Source: Pseudoalteromonas espejiana DSM 9414 (GTDB taxonomy: Bacteria > Pseudomonadota > Gammaproteobacteria > Enterobacterales > Alteromonadaceae). Taken from it: a stretch of 64,000 nt of DNA. The position numbers and the translations under genes are program-made. Under the pieces are notes generated by a model, which saw only the letters and a program-made list of their open reading frames with translations, did not search any database and was not told where the DNA came from. Where the stretch lies: assembly GCF_002221525.1 (NCBI RefSeq), contig NZ_CP011029.1, forward strand, positions 248,001 to 312,000, written 5' to 3'. Positions 42,450-52,240 of this stretch are shown piece by piece; within the stretch, counting starts at the first letter, position 1; each line of letters begins with the position of its first letter.

Positions 42450-43814
42450 TTAAGCCTCTTCTAATTGCAGTGTGTGAGTTGTTGAAAACTGCTCTTTTGC
42501 ATCGCGCTTATACACGCTTTTACCCATGATGTAGGTTTGTTCTATGCAGCGGTCATCACCTAGCATCATCATGGCAAAGAGTTGCTCGTGCAGGGTTTTT
42601 GCATGACCAATTCTGAATTTTAAAAACGAGGTAGCCGCGTAGTCCATTACAATAAAGTCGGCTTCACAGCCAATAGCAAAGTTACCTATAGTGCCTTCTA
42701 AATCAAGCGCCCGTGCACCGCCTAAAGTGGCGAGGTACATGCCTTTAAACGCTGAAAAACGCTGGCCTTGTAATTGCTGAATTTTGTACGCTTCGTTACC
42801 TGTTTGCAGCATAGAAAAACTTGTGCCTGCGCCTACATCGGTGCCCATACCCACGTTTATTCCGTGCTCTTCACATCTCTTTAAATTTAAAAGGCCCGAG
42901 CCTAAAAATAAGTTAGAGGTAGGGCAGTGAGATATAGCCGCGTTGTTATCGGCAAGGCAGCAAAGCTCACGCTCAGATAAATGAATACTATGGGCAAATA
43001 CCGAGCGTTTACGCACCATTTTAGCTTGCTCGTAAACGCCAAGGTAATCTTCGGCTTCAGGAAATAACCCTTTTACCCATTCGCACTCGTCTTTGTTTTC
43101 AGATAAGTGTGTATGCAGGTAGGTGTCGGGGTATTCTTCTAATAATTGAGTGCATTTTTGTAGTTGTTCAGGGGTTGATGTAGGCGCAAAACGCGGTGTT
43201 ACTGCATAGCTTAACCTATCAACATTGTGCCATTTTTCTATAAGTGCTTTTGATTGATCGTAACTGGTTTGCGCACAATCTGATAAATCGTCAGGGCAGT
43301 TTCTGTCCATCATTACCTTACCGGCAATCATGCGTAAATTACGTTTTTGTGATTCGTTAAAAAATGCATCCACCGATTGCGTGTGCACAGTACCAAATAC
43401 CAACGCGGTGGTGGTGCCGTTTCTAAGTAGCTCGTCTAAAAAGCGGTTAGATATGTCTTTTGAATAATGCTCACAGGTAAACTTTTTTTCGGTTGGGAAG
43501 GCATATTCGGTAAGCCAGCTTAAAAGCTGCTCGCCATACGCGCCTACCATTTCGGTTTGTGGCAAATGTATGTGCGTGTCTATCATGCCGGGCATAACCA
43601 ATTTGCCATCGTGGCGAATAATAGTGGCTGATTTATCTAAGCTTGGCAGTATGTCTTGCTCGTAACCAAGGTTAACCACTTTACCGTTTTGAATAACTAA
43701 CGCGCCTTTTTCAAAATAGCGATGGGCGTTGTCGCCGGCTATGGCTGGGTCGTCAACAAAATCGAGTATGTTGGCACAAATTACGGTTATTTTATTATTA
43801 TTCTGCGTGCTCAT
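42450..43814 (-). CDS. guaD: Guanine deaminase
   Basis: A 454-residue amidohydrolase that turns guanine into xanthine and ammonia. The zinc ligands are seen in order: PGMIDTHIHLPQ (HxH), THLSENKDE (His), FAHSIHLSE (His) and GMGTDVGAGTSFSML (Asp). The EKKF and PTSNLFLGSG stretches are typical of GuaD. It feeds xanthine to XdhAB encoded upstream. Four bases from puuD. Confidence 0.95.
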   Translation of the reverse strand: MSTQNNNKITVICANILDFVDDPAIAGDNAHRYFEKGALVIQNGKVVNLGYEQDILPSLDKSATIIRHDGKLVMPGMIDTHIHLPQTEMVGAYGEQLLSWLTEYAFPTEKKFTCEHYSKDISNRFLDELLRNGTTTALVFGTVHTQSVDAFFNESQKRNLRMIAGKVMMDRNCPDDLSDCAQTSYDQSKALIEKWHNVDRLSYAVTPRFAPTSTPEQLQKCTQLLEEYPDTYLHTHLSENKDECEWVKGLFPEAEDYLGVYEQAKMVRKRSVFAHSIHLSERELCCLADNNAAISHCPTSNLFLGSGLLNLKRCEEHGINVGMGTDVGAGTSFSMLQTGNEAYKIQQLQGQRFSAFKGMYLATLGGARALDLEGTIGNFAIGCEADFIVMDYAATSFLKFRIGHAKTLHEQLFAMMMLGDDRCIEQTYIMGKSVYKRDAKEQFSTTHTLQLEEA

Positions 43815-43816
43815 TG

Positions 43817-44167
43817 TTAGCTGCCTCTGTACGTTGAATAGCCAAATGGGCTAAGCAATAACGGAATGTGATGATGCTTTTGATCTTGCAATCTAAAGGT
43901 TATTTGCGCTTCTGGGTAAAACGCTGGGGTAGGCTGGTTTTCATAGTAACTATCTAAATCAAATACCAACTTATAGGTTGCAAATTCTACGTCTGTATTT
44001 AGCCAGTCGGTAATACGCCCGTCGCTATTTGTTTTACCTTGGGCAATTAATTCCCACTTGTTATTAGTGTATACAAACAATTGTACAGCTACATTTGCTG
44101 CAGGTTTACCTGTGCTGGTATCGAGAATATGGGTAGTAATAGGGCTTTTGTTCATACTTTTATTCAT
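43817..44167 (-). CDS. uraH: 5-hydroxyisourate hydrolase (transthyretin-related)
   Basis: A 116-residue transthyretin-like enzyme: HILDTSTGKPAANVAVQL at the N-terminus, SDGRITDWL, and the family-defining C-terminal tetrapeptide YRGS. It hydrolyses 5-hydroxyisourate, the PuuD product, to OHCU. No signal peptide. ATG overlaps the uraD stop by four bases (ATGA). A second ATG four codons later could also be used. Confidence 0.95.
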   Translation of the reverse strand: MNKSMNKSPITTHILDTSTGKPAANVAVQLFVYTNNKWELIAQGKTNSDGRITDWLNTDVEFATYKLVFDLDSYYENQPTPAFYPEAQITFRLQDQKHHHIPLLLSPFGYSTYRGS

Positions 44168-44664
44168 ATCAGGGACTCCAATCTTATTTTTGTTATTTTG
44201 GCTTGTTCGCCCGCGGCTATATTAAGCTCTGTGCTGCGGGTGTTGTGTATACGCTGCTCAATAAGTTCAAGCATTTGCTCAGCACTTTTGCCGCTGGCAC
44301 ACACAATAAATATAAAGCCAAATTTACTGAGGTATTCTTTATTTAGCGCAATCATTTTTTTAAGAGTTTGCTCGTTTGCTTTGCTCATTCCTGATTGTTC
44401 GTGCCCCGCTTTTTGCGCTGTAGCGGCGTACTTTTTACTTAATGTTGATAAATCGCCAATTTGTGGGTGGCCTTCAAAAGCGGCTAAATAATCGCTCTCA
44501 CCTAGGCTATCCCATACGCTTTGAGCGCTCTGAAATAGGTGCTCTTTATTTTCAAATGGCATGGTATTTAGCATACCGCTTACCCAATCAGGGGCGGCGC
44601 AACAGTGCTCTAAAGCTTGATGCGCTTGCGCTTCATTTAGGTTATTAATTTTTAAGCTACTCAT
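44164..44664 (-). CDS. uraD: OHCU decarboxylase
   Basis: A 166-residue all-helical enzyme converting 2-oxo-4-hydroxy-4-carboxy-5-ureidoimidazoline to S-allantoin. The catalytic histidine lies in FEGHPQIGD, and the later KKYAATAQKAGHEQSGM, LNKEYLSKFGFIFIVCASGKSAEQML segments are diagnostic. It overlaps xdhC and uraH by four bases each. Confidence 0.95.
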   Translation of the reverse strand: MSSLKINNLNEAQAHQALEHCCAAPDWVSGMLNTMPFENKEHLFQSAQSVWDSLGESDYLAAFEGHPQIGDLSTLSKKYAATAQKAGHEQSGMSKANEQTLKKMIALNKEYLSKFGFIFIVCASGKSAEQMLELIEQRIHNTRSTELNIAAGEQAKITKIRLESLI

Positions 44665-45551
44665 GCGTCTACTTCCTCTTGCGTGGTGCTAATTAGGGCA
44701 TTTTTAAGTGCACGCCATTGCACACCTTGGCGTTTAGGCGCATGGGTTTGCATAGCCTGATAAAGGCCAATTAACTGCCCACTAATTGATATTGCCACTT
44801 CCATAGGGAGCTTGCCCGTTACATTTTCAAGCCCAACAGGGCAGGTCATTTGCTTTATTTGCTCGGTAGTAAAATCGCGATGAGCTAAGCGCTGCTTAAA
44901 GCGTTTTGCTTTGGTATCTGAGCCAATAACGCCAAGCCAATTGGCATCAGCGCGTTTAATAATGGCTTGTGTGAGTGCAAAATCGAGCTGGTGGTTATGG
45001 GTTAATATTAAGTAATTATTAGCTTTGGGCGCGCGTTTTACTTGCTCTGTTGGCTCTTCATCAACCACTTTTATAACATTATTAGGGATTGATTGTGGGA
45101 ATACATCGGCGCGGCTATCTATCCAACGTATACGCATAGGCAGCTGTGCCAATATACCAATAAGCGCCTGTGCTACATGGCCTGCGCCGTAAATATCAAG
45201 CGTAAAGCGCTCGCATTGCATGCACTCAAGCATCACTGTGGCAGCTCCGCCGCAGCACTGGCCTAAATTTGCGCCTAGGTTAAACTGCTCTATCACTTGG
45301 GTGGCCTCACCTTTGGCAAGTAGCTCGCGGGCTTTTTCTATTACTACGTATTCAAGGTGACCACCGCCAAGAGTGTCGTAGATATGCTCGCCACTTATTA
45401 CCATTTTAGAGCCTGTGCCGCGAGGGGTTGAGCCATTGGTTCCCAGCAAAGTCGCAATAACATAGTTAGTGCCGCTTTGTTCGTGCTCGTTTATAGCTTG
45501 CGCCCAATTTTGAGTATGAAAACCCTGAAACGACTCATTTAAATTAGCCAT
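44661..45551 (-). CDS. xdhC: Xanthine dehydrogenase accessory protein XdhC (Moco sulfuration/insertion)
   Basis: A 296-residue chaperone that binds the molybdenum cofactor and helps insert the sulfurated form into XdhB. Visible are GSTPRGTGSKMV near the N-terminus, LGGGHLEY, the cysteine motif GQCCGGAATVMLE, and a C-terminal Rossmann domain (LDIYGAGHVAQAL). The start at 45551 (MANLNESF) has AAGGAG seven bases upstream; an ATG at 45593 lies inside xdhB. Its first eight bases overlap the xdhB end. Confidence 0.93.
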   Translation of the reverse strand: MANLNESFQGFHTQNWAQAINEHEQSGTNYVIATLLGTNGSTPRGTGSKMVISGEHIYDTLGGGHLEYVVIEKARELLAKGEATQVIEQFNLGANLGQCCGGAATVMLECMQCERFTLDIYGAGHVAQALIGILAQLPMRIRWIDSRADVFPQSIPNNVIKVVDEEPTEQVKRAPKANNYLILTHNHQLDFALTQAIIKRADANWLGVIGSDTKAKRFKQRLAHRDFTTEQIKQMTCPVGLENVTGKLPMEVAISISGQLIGLYQAMQTHAPKRQGVQWRALKNALISTTQEEVDA

Positions 45552-47883
45552 GTTGATGCTCCTTAAACCAGCTAGCGGTTTGCTCAATTGCATTTAATAC
45601 ACGCTCAGGTGTAGCGGGTGTATCCAGTGGGGCGGTGTATTTGTAATTGGCCACACTGCTTATGGCATTACGAATAGCACTCCATACACTAAAGGCCAGC
45701 ATAAACGGCGGCTCGCCAACCGCTTTTGATCTAAATACGGTGGTTTCTGGATTGGCCGAGTTATATAAATTTACGTTAAATTCGGCAGGGGTATCGCCAA
45801 TAGCCGGAATTTTATAATTAGCGGGGCCAAAGCTTGCAAGCTGGCCTTTATCATTCCATTGTAAGTCTTCGGTGGTAAGCCAGCCCATACCTTGAACAAA
45901 GGCACCTTCTATTTGCCCTATATCAAGTGCTGGGTTAATTGAGCTGCCCACATCGTGCAGAATATCAACACGCGTTACGGTATTTTCGCCTGTTAGCGTA
46001 TCTACTTCTACTTCACTAAGTGCTACGCCGTGAGCGTAGTAAAAAAATGGTCGGCCTTCGCCTTTCGCTCTATCGTAATGAATTTTAGGCGTGGCGTAAT
46101 AACCCGTTGATGAAAGCGATATACGATTCATGTAAGCAAGGTTTGCAAGTTCACTAAAGCTAATTTCGCCTTTACTAAAGGTAATGAGATTATCTTTAAA
46201 TACAATACTTTGGCTGTCTACCTCAAAGTGCTCACTTATAAAGTTTATTAAACGCTCTTTTATGGTGTTTACTGCGTTAAGCGCTGCCATACCGTTTAAG
46301 TCGGTACCGCTTGAAGCTGCTGTTGGCGAGGTGTTTGGTACTTTGTCGGTACGGGTCGCGCTTATGCTTATGGCGTCAAAATCAACGCCAAACCCATGGG
46401 CTACAATTTGCGCTATTTTAGTGTTTAAGCCTTGGCCCATTTCGGTGCCGCCATGGTTTAAATGAATTGAACCATCACTATATACATGCACGAGCGCTCC
46501 CGCTTGGTTTAAGTGCTGTACGGTAAACGATATACCGTATTTTACCGGCGTCATCGAAAGGCCTTTTTTGATAATAGGGGATGATGCGTTAAAGGCTTTA
46601 ATGGCCTCTTTTCGCGCCCAGTAATCCCCCGACTCCTCAAGCTGAGCAATCATATCTTTTAAAATATGCTGCTCTACTGTTTGATGATACGGCGTGGTGT
46701 CGCGGCCTTTTTTGTATAAATTAAGCTTTCGGATCTCAAGTGGATCTTTACCTAATTTAGCGGCAATGTCGTCCATTATTAGCTCGCCCATGATCATGCC
46801 TTGCGGACCACCAAACCCTCTAAACGCAGTGTGACTTACAGTATTAACTTTACAGCGATTACCTTTAATGGTGGCAGCTGGGTAGTAATACGCGTTATCG
46901 GCATGAAACATTGCACGGTCTACAATGGCATCAGATAAATCAGGCGAATAACCACAAAACCCATTTACGGTTACATCAGCGCCTTCAATCAGACCATTTT
47001 CGTCAAAGCCTACATGGTATTGGTTATAAAATGGGTGGCGCTTACCGGTAAGTTTAAAGTCGTCGCTGCGGGCTAGGCGCATTTTAACTGCGCAGCCAAG
47101 GTAATAAACTGCAAGCGCTGCAAGGCAAGCCCACGGTGCGCCTTGGGTTTCTTTACCGCCAAAGGCACCGCCCATACGGCGGGTTTCTACGTTTACAAAG
47201 CTAAATGGCTTTTTTAAAATTTTGGCAACTAAGTGCTGCACCTCTGTAGGGTGCTGCGTAGAGCATTGCACATGAATGCCGCCATCGTTATCGGGTTGAG
47301 CGAGTGCTATTTGCCCCTCAAGGTAAAAGTGTTCTTGCCCGCCTATGTGTATTTCGCCTGTAAGCTGGTGGGCTGCATTGTTGATGGCTTGCTCACTATT
47401 ACCACGCTGTAGTGAATGTGGCGGCCTTACCCAATGCTCTTTTTTTATGGCTTCTTTAATATCAAGTATGGGGGTGGTTTGCTCGCACTCTATAACCACT
47501 AAGCGAGCAGCGCGGCGCGCAGTGGCGTAGCTGTCGGCAACAACTACCAATACTGGTTGCCCGTGGTATTGAATTTCATGGCTAGTTAGCAGTACATCAC
47601 CTGGAAATACTGGGCCAATATCAAGCTTACCGGGTACATCATCGGCCGATAAAATACGCTTAACGCCCGCCACTTCAAGCGCTTTACTTGTATCAATTGA
47701 TTTAATAAAGCCGCTAGTAATAGGCGCAAGTACAGGGTAGGCGTGTAAGCAGCCATGAGGCTCTGGGTTATCGTCGGCGTAGTTTGCATTGCCACATACT
47801 TGTTTTATTGCGCTTTCGTGGTACTTAGATTGGCCAACGCTTCCGCCTTGGGCTTTTAGTTTATCCATTTCAAAGTGACGCAT
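45544..47883 (-). CDS. xdhB: Xanthine dehydrogenase, molybdopterin-binding subunit
   Basis: A 779-residue molybdenum subunit. The start at 47883 ([10 protein letters not shown]) has GAGGA six bases upstream; the frame is open further (ATG 47958) but that lies within xdhA. Landmarks: GGAFGGKETQG (Moco contact), TAFRGFGGPQG, GTEMGQGLNTKIAQI, and GEPPFMLAFSVW with the catalytic Glu near the C-terminus (VGEPP). It oxidises hypoxanthine and xanthine to urate with XdhA. Overlaps the 3' end of xdhA by 14 bases. Confidence 0.95.
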   Translation of the reverse strand: MRHFEMDKLKAQGGSVGQSKYHESAIKQVCGNANYADDNPEPHGCLHAYPVLAPITSGFIKSIDTSKALEVAGVKRILSADDVPGKLDIGPVFPGDVLLTSHEIQYHGQPVLVVVADSYATARRAARLVVIECEQTTPILDIKEAIKKEHWVRPPHSLQRGNSEQAINNAAHQLTGEIHIGGQEHFYLEGQIALAQPDNDGGIHVQCSTQHPTEVQHLVAKILKKPFSFVNVETRRMGGAFGGKETQGAPWACLAALAVYYLGCAVKMRLARSDDFKLTGKRHPFYNQYHVGFDENGLIEGADVTVNGFCGYSPDLSDAIVDRAMFHADNAYYYPAATIKGNRCKVNTVSHTAFRGFGGPQGMIMGELIMDDIAAKLGKDPLEIRKLNLYKKGRDTTPYHQTVEQHILKDMIAQLEESGDYWARKEAIKAFNASSPIIKKGLSMTPVKYGISFTVQHLNQAGALVHVYSDGSIHLNHGGTEMGQGLNTKIAQIVAHGFGVDFDAISISATRTDKVPNTSPTAASSGTDLNGMAALNAVNTIKERLINFISEHFEVDSQSIVFKDNLITFSKGEISFSELANLAYMNRISLSSTGYYATPKIHYDRAKGEGRPFFYYAHGVALSEVEVDTLTGENTVTRVDILHDVGSSINPALDIGQIEGAFVQGMGWLTTEDLQWNDKGQLASFGPANYKIPAIGDTPAEFNVNLYNSANPETTVFRSKAVGEPPFMLAFSVWSAIRNAISSVANYKYTAPLDTPATPERVLNAIEQTASWFKEHQHG

Positions 47884-49378
47884 GTGAAATCCTCGTAATG
47901 GCAATGTTGTTATTATTTTTATTGCTGCTTGGCTGTGCACCGCAAAACTCAATACCAATACGTTGTAGCAAGTTTTTGCTTACCGTAGTGCGATAATGGG
48001 CGCTGCTGCGTACATCGCTCATGGGTGCAAAGTCATCATTTATAGCGGTAGCGGCATCTATAAATGTGTTTACTTGTAAGGGCTGAGTATTAAGTTTTTG
48101 CTCTATGTGCGCTGCGCGTTTGGGTATTGCAGCCATACCGCCCATGGCGCAGCGGGCATTACTAATTAAACCTTGTGCTTGCTCAACAGCCACTACTAAA
48201 CACACGGTAGATATATCATCTTCGAAGCGTTTTGAAATTTTATGGCACGCAAGCTTTAAAGATTCTGGGCGTTTTGGCACTGTAATTTTGCTAATTACTT
48301 CATCGCTTTTAATTACTGTTTTTTTGTAATCAACAAAGTAGTCGGCCACGTTTATAGTGCGTGTGCCTGCTGCGCTTAATAAATCTAGAGTGGCATTAAG
48401 TGCAATTAATAATGGGGCTGGATCGCCAATAGGAGAGGCATTTCCTATGCTGCCACCTAAGGTGCCACTGTTACGTACTTGGTTAGAGCCAAGGCGTTCA
48501 AACAGCTCCTTAGACTCAGGGTAGTAATTGTAAAAAGCGTCTACGAACTGGCTGTAAGGGAGTGCTGCACCAATATGTAGCTCGCCGTTGTTATCGCTTA
48601 TTGTGCACAGCTCTTTAGCTTGGCTGAGGGATATTATTACATCGGGCAATAGCATATTTTGGCTAAGCTCAATGGCAAAGTCGGTGCCACCAGCAACCAA
48701 GTGTGCATGCGGATATAGTGCCTTTAGTTCAACAAGTTGCTTAGCATTTTGTGGCAAATAGAATTTGCGAGGGCCATTTTTTAAAAATGGAACATCGTCA
48801 TCATATTGCGTATTAAGTGAAGCTTTAAACTGAGCTGCCATGGCTGAGTAAGGCTCATTTTTGCGCTCATAGCTGTAGGCTTTTTCTACCGCTAGTAAAA
48901 TAGGGCTGTAGCCAGTACAACGGCACAAGTTACCACCTAAAGCATGAATAGCGGCCTTTTTACCTGGGTAACACGGGTTATTAATATAAAGCGCCAACAT
49001 GCTCATTATTATACCTGGGGTGCAAAAACCGCATTGCGAACCATGGCACTCTACTAATGCGCGCTGTACTGGGTGTAAGTCATTAAGGGTTGGGTATAGC
49101 CCCGTTGTTACAGCTTCTACGGTTACTATGTGTTTTGCGTGTGCATTGCCTAATAAAAGCAGGCAGCTGTTCATGGTTTGGTAGTGCCAAACTGGGTTAC
49201 CGTTTGAGTTTGTTTTTTCTTCGCCGACTAAAATTGTGCACGCGCCGCAATCGCCTGTAGCACACCCTTCTTTGGTGCCCACTTTCCCTTTTTTGGTGCG
49301 TAGCCAGTCCAAAATGGTGAGACTTGGCGAACATTCTTGTACTTCTATTGGCGTGTCATTTAATAAAAACTGAATCAC
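47870..49378 (-). CDS. xdhA: Xanthine dehydrogenase, iron-sulfur and FAD subunit
   Basis: A 502-residue subunit carrying two [2Fe-2S] clusters ([13 protein letters not shown], then CGFCTPG and CRCTGY) in the N-terminal 165 residues, and a FAD domain (about 190-480) with [32 protein letters not shown]. It passes electrons from the Mo site to NAD+. First gene of the leftward purine operon. The C-terminal tail [13 protein letters not shown] is low-complexity and beyond the usual domain end. Confidence 0.95.
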   Translation of the reverse strand: MIQFLLNDTPIEVQECSPSLTILDWLRTKKGKVGTKEGCATGDCGACTILVGEEKTNSNGNPVWHYQTMNSCLLLLGNAHAKHIVTVEAVTTGLYPTLNDLHPVQRALVECHGSQCGFCTPGIIMSMLALYINNPCYPGKKAAIHALGGNLCRCTGYSPILLAVEKAYSYERKNEPYSAMAAQFKASLNTQYDDDVPFLKNGPRKFYLPQNAKQLVELKALYPHAHLVAGGTDFAIELSQNMLLPDVIISLSQAKELCTISDNNGELHIGAALPYSQFVDAFYNYYPESKELFERLGSNQVRNSGTLGGSIGNASPIGDPAPLLIALNATLDLLSAAGTRTINVADYFVDYKKTVIKSDEVISKITVPKRPESLKLACHKISKRFEDDISTVCLVVAVEQAQGLISNARCAMGGMAAIPKRAAHIEQKLNTQPLQVNTFIDAATAINDDFAPMSDVRSSAHYRTTVSKNLLQRIGIEFCGAQPSSNKNNNNIAITRISHASL

Positions 49379-49508
49379 ACAGACCCCCTTAACTTTTTTA
49401 AAGCCCTGATCTTTAAAGGCTTGGCGTATATTTTTTCTTGTTGTTTTGGTGCTGCTAAGAAAAAAACTTTTTCATCTTGGTAAGTTTATTGCAGATACCA
49501 TGCCATTG

Positions 49509-49524
49509 TTGACCGCTTGGTCAG
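49509..49524. promoter_or_regulatory. Dyad in the divergent purine promoter region
   Basis: TTGACCGCTTGGTCAG: half-sites TGACC/GGTCA with a four-base centre, in the 200-base gap between xdhA and the ABC transporter. Its place suggests an operator for a purine regulator not encoded in the window. Confidence 0.45.
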
Positions 49525-49578
49525 CTAAGTTTCTAGGCTAGCTTATTTAAGCAACAAGCACAAAGAAAGGTTTAAATA

Positions 49579-51138
49579 ATGGACAATAAATACCGCCTTA
49601 CTATGCAGGGAATGACAAAGCACTACCCCGGATGTATAGCCAACGACGGCGTAACAATAAAAATAAAACATGGTGAGGTACATGCCCTGCTAGGTGAAAA
49701 CGGCGCAGGTAAAAGCACTTTAATGAAAATGCTTTACGGTGTAGTTAAACCTGACCAAGGGGACATGTTTTTTAATGGCCGAGTAATGAATATAAAAGAA
49801 CCCGCCGATGCCCGCGAATTAGGCATAGGTATGGTGTTTCAACATTTCTCGTTATTTGAAACCTTAACAGTGGCGCAAAATATAGCGTTAGCGCTGGGCG
49901 ATTTAGCAGGGCACAGTAGTTCGCTTGCTAGCAGAATTAGTAAAACATCGGCTAGGTACGGGATGCCGCTTGACCCACATAGGCTGGTGTCAACGCTTTC
50001 AACAGGCGAGCGCCAACGAGTAGAAATAGTCAGGTGTTTATTATTAGATATTCAGCTACTTATTTTGGATGAGCCTACCTCTGTACTCACTCCTCAAGAA
50101 GTAGATGCACTGTTTAAAACGCTGCATTCTTTAAAAAAAGAAGGCTGTTCGGTACTGTTTATTAGTCATAAATTGCATGAAGTTATTGAGCTGTGCGACA
50201 GCGCGACTATTTTACGCGGTGGCAAAGTCAGTGGGCATTGCATTCCTAAAAACGAAACCAGTGAGTCAATAGCCCGCTTAATGGTTGGCGATAGCACACC
50301 AATAAGTAACCAAACGCGCAGAGCGAAAGGTACAGGTGATTTTTTAACAGTCAGTAATTTATCAACCAATGTGCAAGCGCTATTCGACACGCCACTAAAA
50401 AATATTAACTTTGCCGTACAGCAAGGCGAAATAGTGGGTATTGCAGGCGTTGCTGGTAATGGGCAAGAAGAGCTATTAAAAGCGCTCTCGGGTGAGGAAA
50501 TACAAGCAAATAACAGCGCTATAAAATTTAAAAATACTGTAGTTGATACTTTATGCCCATTAAAAAGGCGCAGGCTCGGGCTTGCCTGTGTACCAGAGGA
50601 CAGATTAGGGCGCGGCGCAGTACCCGATATGGACCTAGCTCAAAACGCACTCCTTACTAGTTTTGATAGCGGTTTAGTTAAAAGCGGCTTTTTAGTAAAA
50701 CAAAAAATTAGCCAACTCGCCGATAAAATTATTAAAAAATACAAAGTAAAAACCCCAAGTAACCGCACGCATGCACTAAGCCTTTCAGGTGGTAACTTAC
50801 AAAAATTTATTATTGGCCGAGAGGTCGAGCAAAACCCACAATTGTTAGTAATGTCGCACCCAACATGGGGGGTAGATATTGGCGCGCAAGTGGCAATTCA
50901 CGAAGCTATTTTAAAGCTTCGCGACGAAGGCTGTGCGGTGCTGGTTATTTCAGAAGACTTAGACGAGCTCTATAAAATTTGCGACCGTATTGGCGCAATT
51001 TGCGATGGCAAACTCTCTCCTATTTTAGATACCGACTGTGTACCGCTTGTGCAATTAGGGCAATGGATGGCGGGTGATTTTAATCACGACCTTAAAAACA
51101 ACACAACACAAATAACACCGCAAGGAGCGCTTGCATGA
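49579..51138 (+). CDS. Nucleoside/purine ABC importer, ATPase with two ABC domains
   Basis: A 519-residue double ATPase like those of BMP-type nucleoside importers and of RbsA. First domain: Walker A GENGAGKS (39-46), signature STGERQRVEIV, Walker B LLILDEPTSVLTP. Second domain: degenerate Walker A VAGNGQEELL, signature SLSGGNLQKFIIGRE. It powers two permeases encoded next, with four-base overlap to the first. AAGG precedes the ATG. Role in purine nucleoside or base uptake is drawn from the binding protein and the divergent degradation genes. Confidence 0.92.
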   Translation: MDNKYRLTMQGMTKHYPGCIANDGVTIKIKHGEVHALLGENGAGKSTLMKMLYGVVKPDQGDMFFNGRVMNIKEPADARELGIGMVFQHFSLFETLTVAQNIALALGDLAGHSSSLASRISKTSARYGMPLDPHRLVSTLSTGERQRVEIVRCLLLDIQLLILDEPTSVLTPQEVDALFKTLHSLKKEGCSVLFISHKLHEVIELCDSATILRGGKVSGHCIPKNETSESIARLMVGDSTPISNQTRRAKGTGDFLTVSNLSTNVQALFDTPLKNINFAVQQGEIVGIAGVAGNGQEELLKALSGEEIQANNSAIKFKNTVVDTLCPLKRRRLGLACVPEDRLGRGAVPDMDLAQNALLTSFDSGLVKSGFLVKQKISQLADKIIKKYKVKTPSNRTHALSLSGGNLQKFIIGREVEQNPQLLVMSHPTWGVDIGAQVAIHEAILKLRDEGCAVLVISEDLDELYKICDRIGAICDGKLSPILDTDCVPLVQLGQWMAGDFNHDLKNNTTQITPQGALA

Positions 51139-52238
51139 TAAAGCTTGAACCCCGCGTAGAGCGCTCAAACACATGGAGCTATCTCTCTCCTGTTTTAGCC
51201 ATATTACTTACATTAATAACAGGTTATGTGGTGTTTGCCTTACTAGGGCACGATCCGCTTAATGCTTTGTATACGTTACTTGTAGCGCCTATTGCTGATT
51301 GGTACGGCGTTACAGAGTTATTAGTGATGACCACCCCTATTTTGCTGTGTGCTTATGGATTAGCGCTGTGCTACAGAGCCTCGGTTTGGAATATCGGCGC
51401 CGAAGGGCAGCTACTTATTGGCGGCGTATGCGCCAGTGCCGTCGCTGTTAATTTTGTTGATTCTACCAGTGCATTTGCATTACCGCTTACATTACTTGCG
51501 GGTATTGCTGGTGGCATGTTGTGGGCAGGCCTTGCTGCATTTATGAAATTACGTTTAAACACCAACGAAATTTTAGTCACCATTATGCTCAATTACATTG
51601 CCGTTAATGTGTTGCTGTGGGCAGTGCATGGGCCATTAAAAGACCCTCATGGTTATAACTTTCCTGAAAGCGCGCTCTTTGGCGATAGCACTTTACTGCC
51701 GGTGATTTTTGATGGTACTCGGCTTCATTTAGGGCTGGCTTTTGCGCTATTAGCGCTGTGTGCAACATGGGTGTTTATTAGTAAAACCTTTGTGGGCTTT
51801 CAAGTTCAAGTACTCGGGCTTGATGCATCTGCTGCCAAAATGGCGGGCTATAAACGCGCCCTTTTAATTGCCGGTGTATTAGTGATTAGTGGCGGGTTAG
51901 CAGGGCTTGCGGGAGCTGGCGAAGTGGCTGGGCCTATTGGGCAATTAGTGCCGCAAATATCTCCCGGATATGGTTACGCTGCGATTATTGTAGCCTTTTT
52001 GGGGCGCTTGCACCCTTTGGGTATTACCTTAGCAGGGCTATTAATGGGGCTTATTTATATGGGCGGCGAAATGGCGCAAATAAATATAGGTTTGCCTAAT
52101 GCAATTACTGGGATTTTTCAGGGGCTAATGCTGTTTTATTTGCTCTCGTGCGATGTGCTTATTGGTTATCGCATTAAATTATCGCTGCCATTTAAACAAC
52201 AAAAAACGCAGCTAGCCCCTATTGCACAGGAGTCATAA
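51135..52238 (+). CDS. Nucleoside ABC importer, permease 1
   Basis: A 367-residue permease of the BPD-transp-2 family with about nine helices. Family stretches are YRASVWNIGAEGQLLIGG (about 77-94) and LNTNEILVTIMLNYIA. It starts inside the ATPase stop (ATGA overlap) and is two bases from the second permease. Partner of the following gene in a heterodimeric channel. Confidence 0.92.
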   Translation: MIKLEPRVERSNTWSYLSPVLAILLTLITGYVVFALLGHDPLNALYTLLVAPIADWYGVTELLVMTTPILLCAYGLALCYRASVWNIGAEGQLLIGGVCASAVAVNFVDSTSAFALPLTLLAGIAGGMLWAGLAAFMKLRLNTNEILVTIMLNYIAVNVLLWAVHGPLKDPHGYNFPESALFGDSTLLPVIFDGTRLHLGLAFALLALCATWVFISKTFVGFQVQVLGLDASAAKMAGYKRALLIAGVLVISGGLAGLAGAGEVAGPIGQLVPQISPGYGYAAIIVAFLGRLHPLGITLAGLLMGLIYMGGEMAQINIGLPNAITGIFQGLMLFYLLSCDVLIGYRIKLSLPFKQQKTQLAPIAQES

Positions 52239-52240
52239 AA

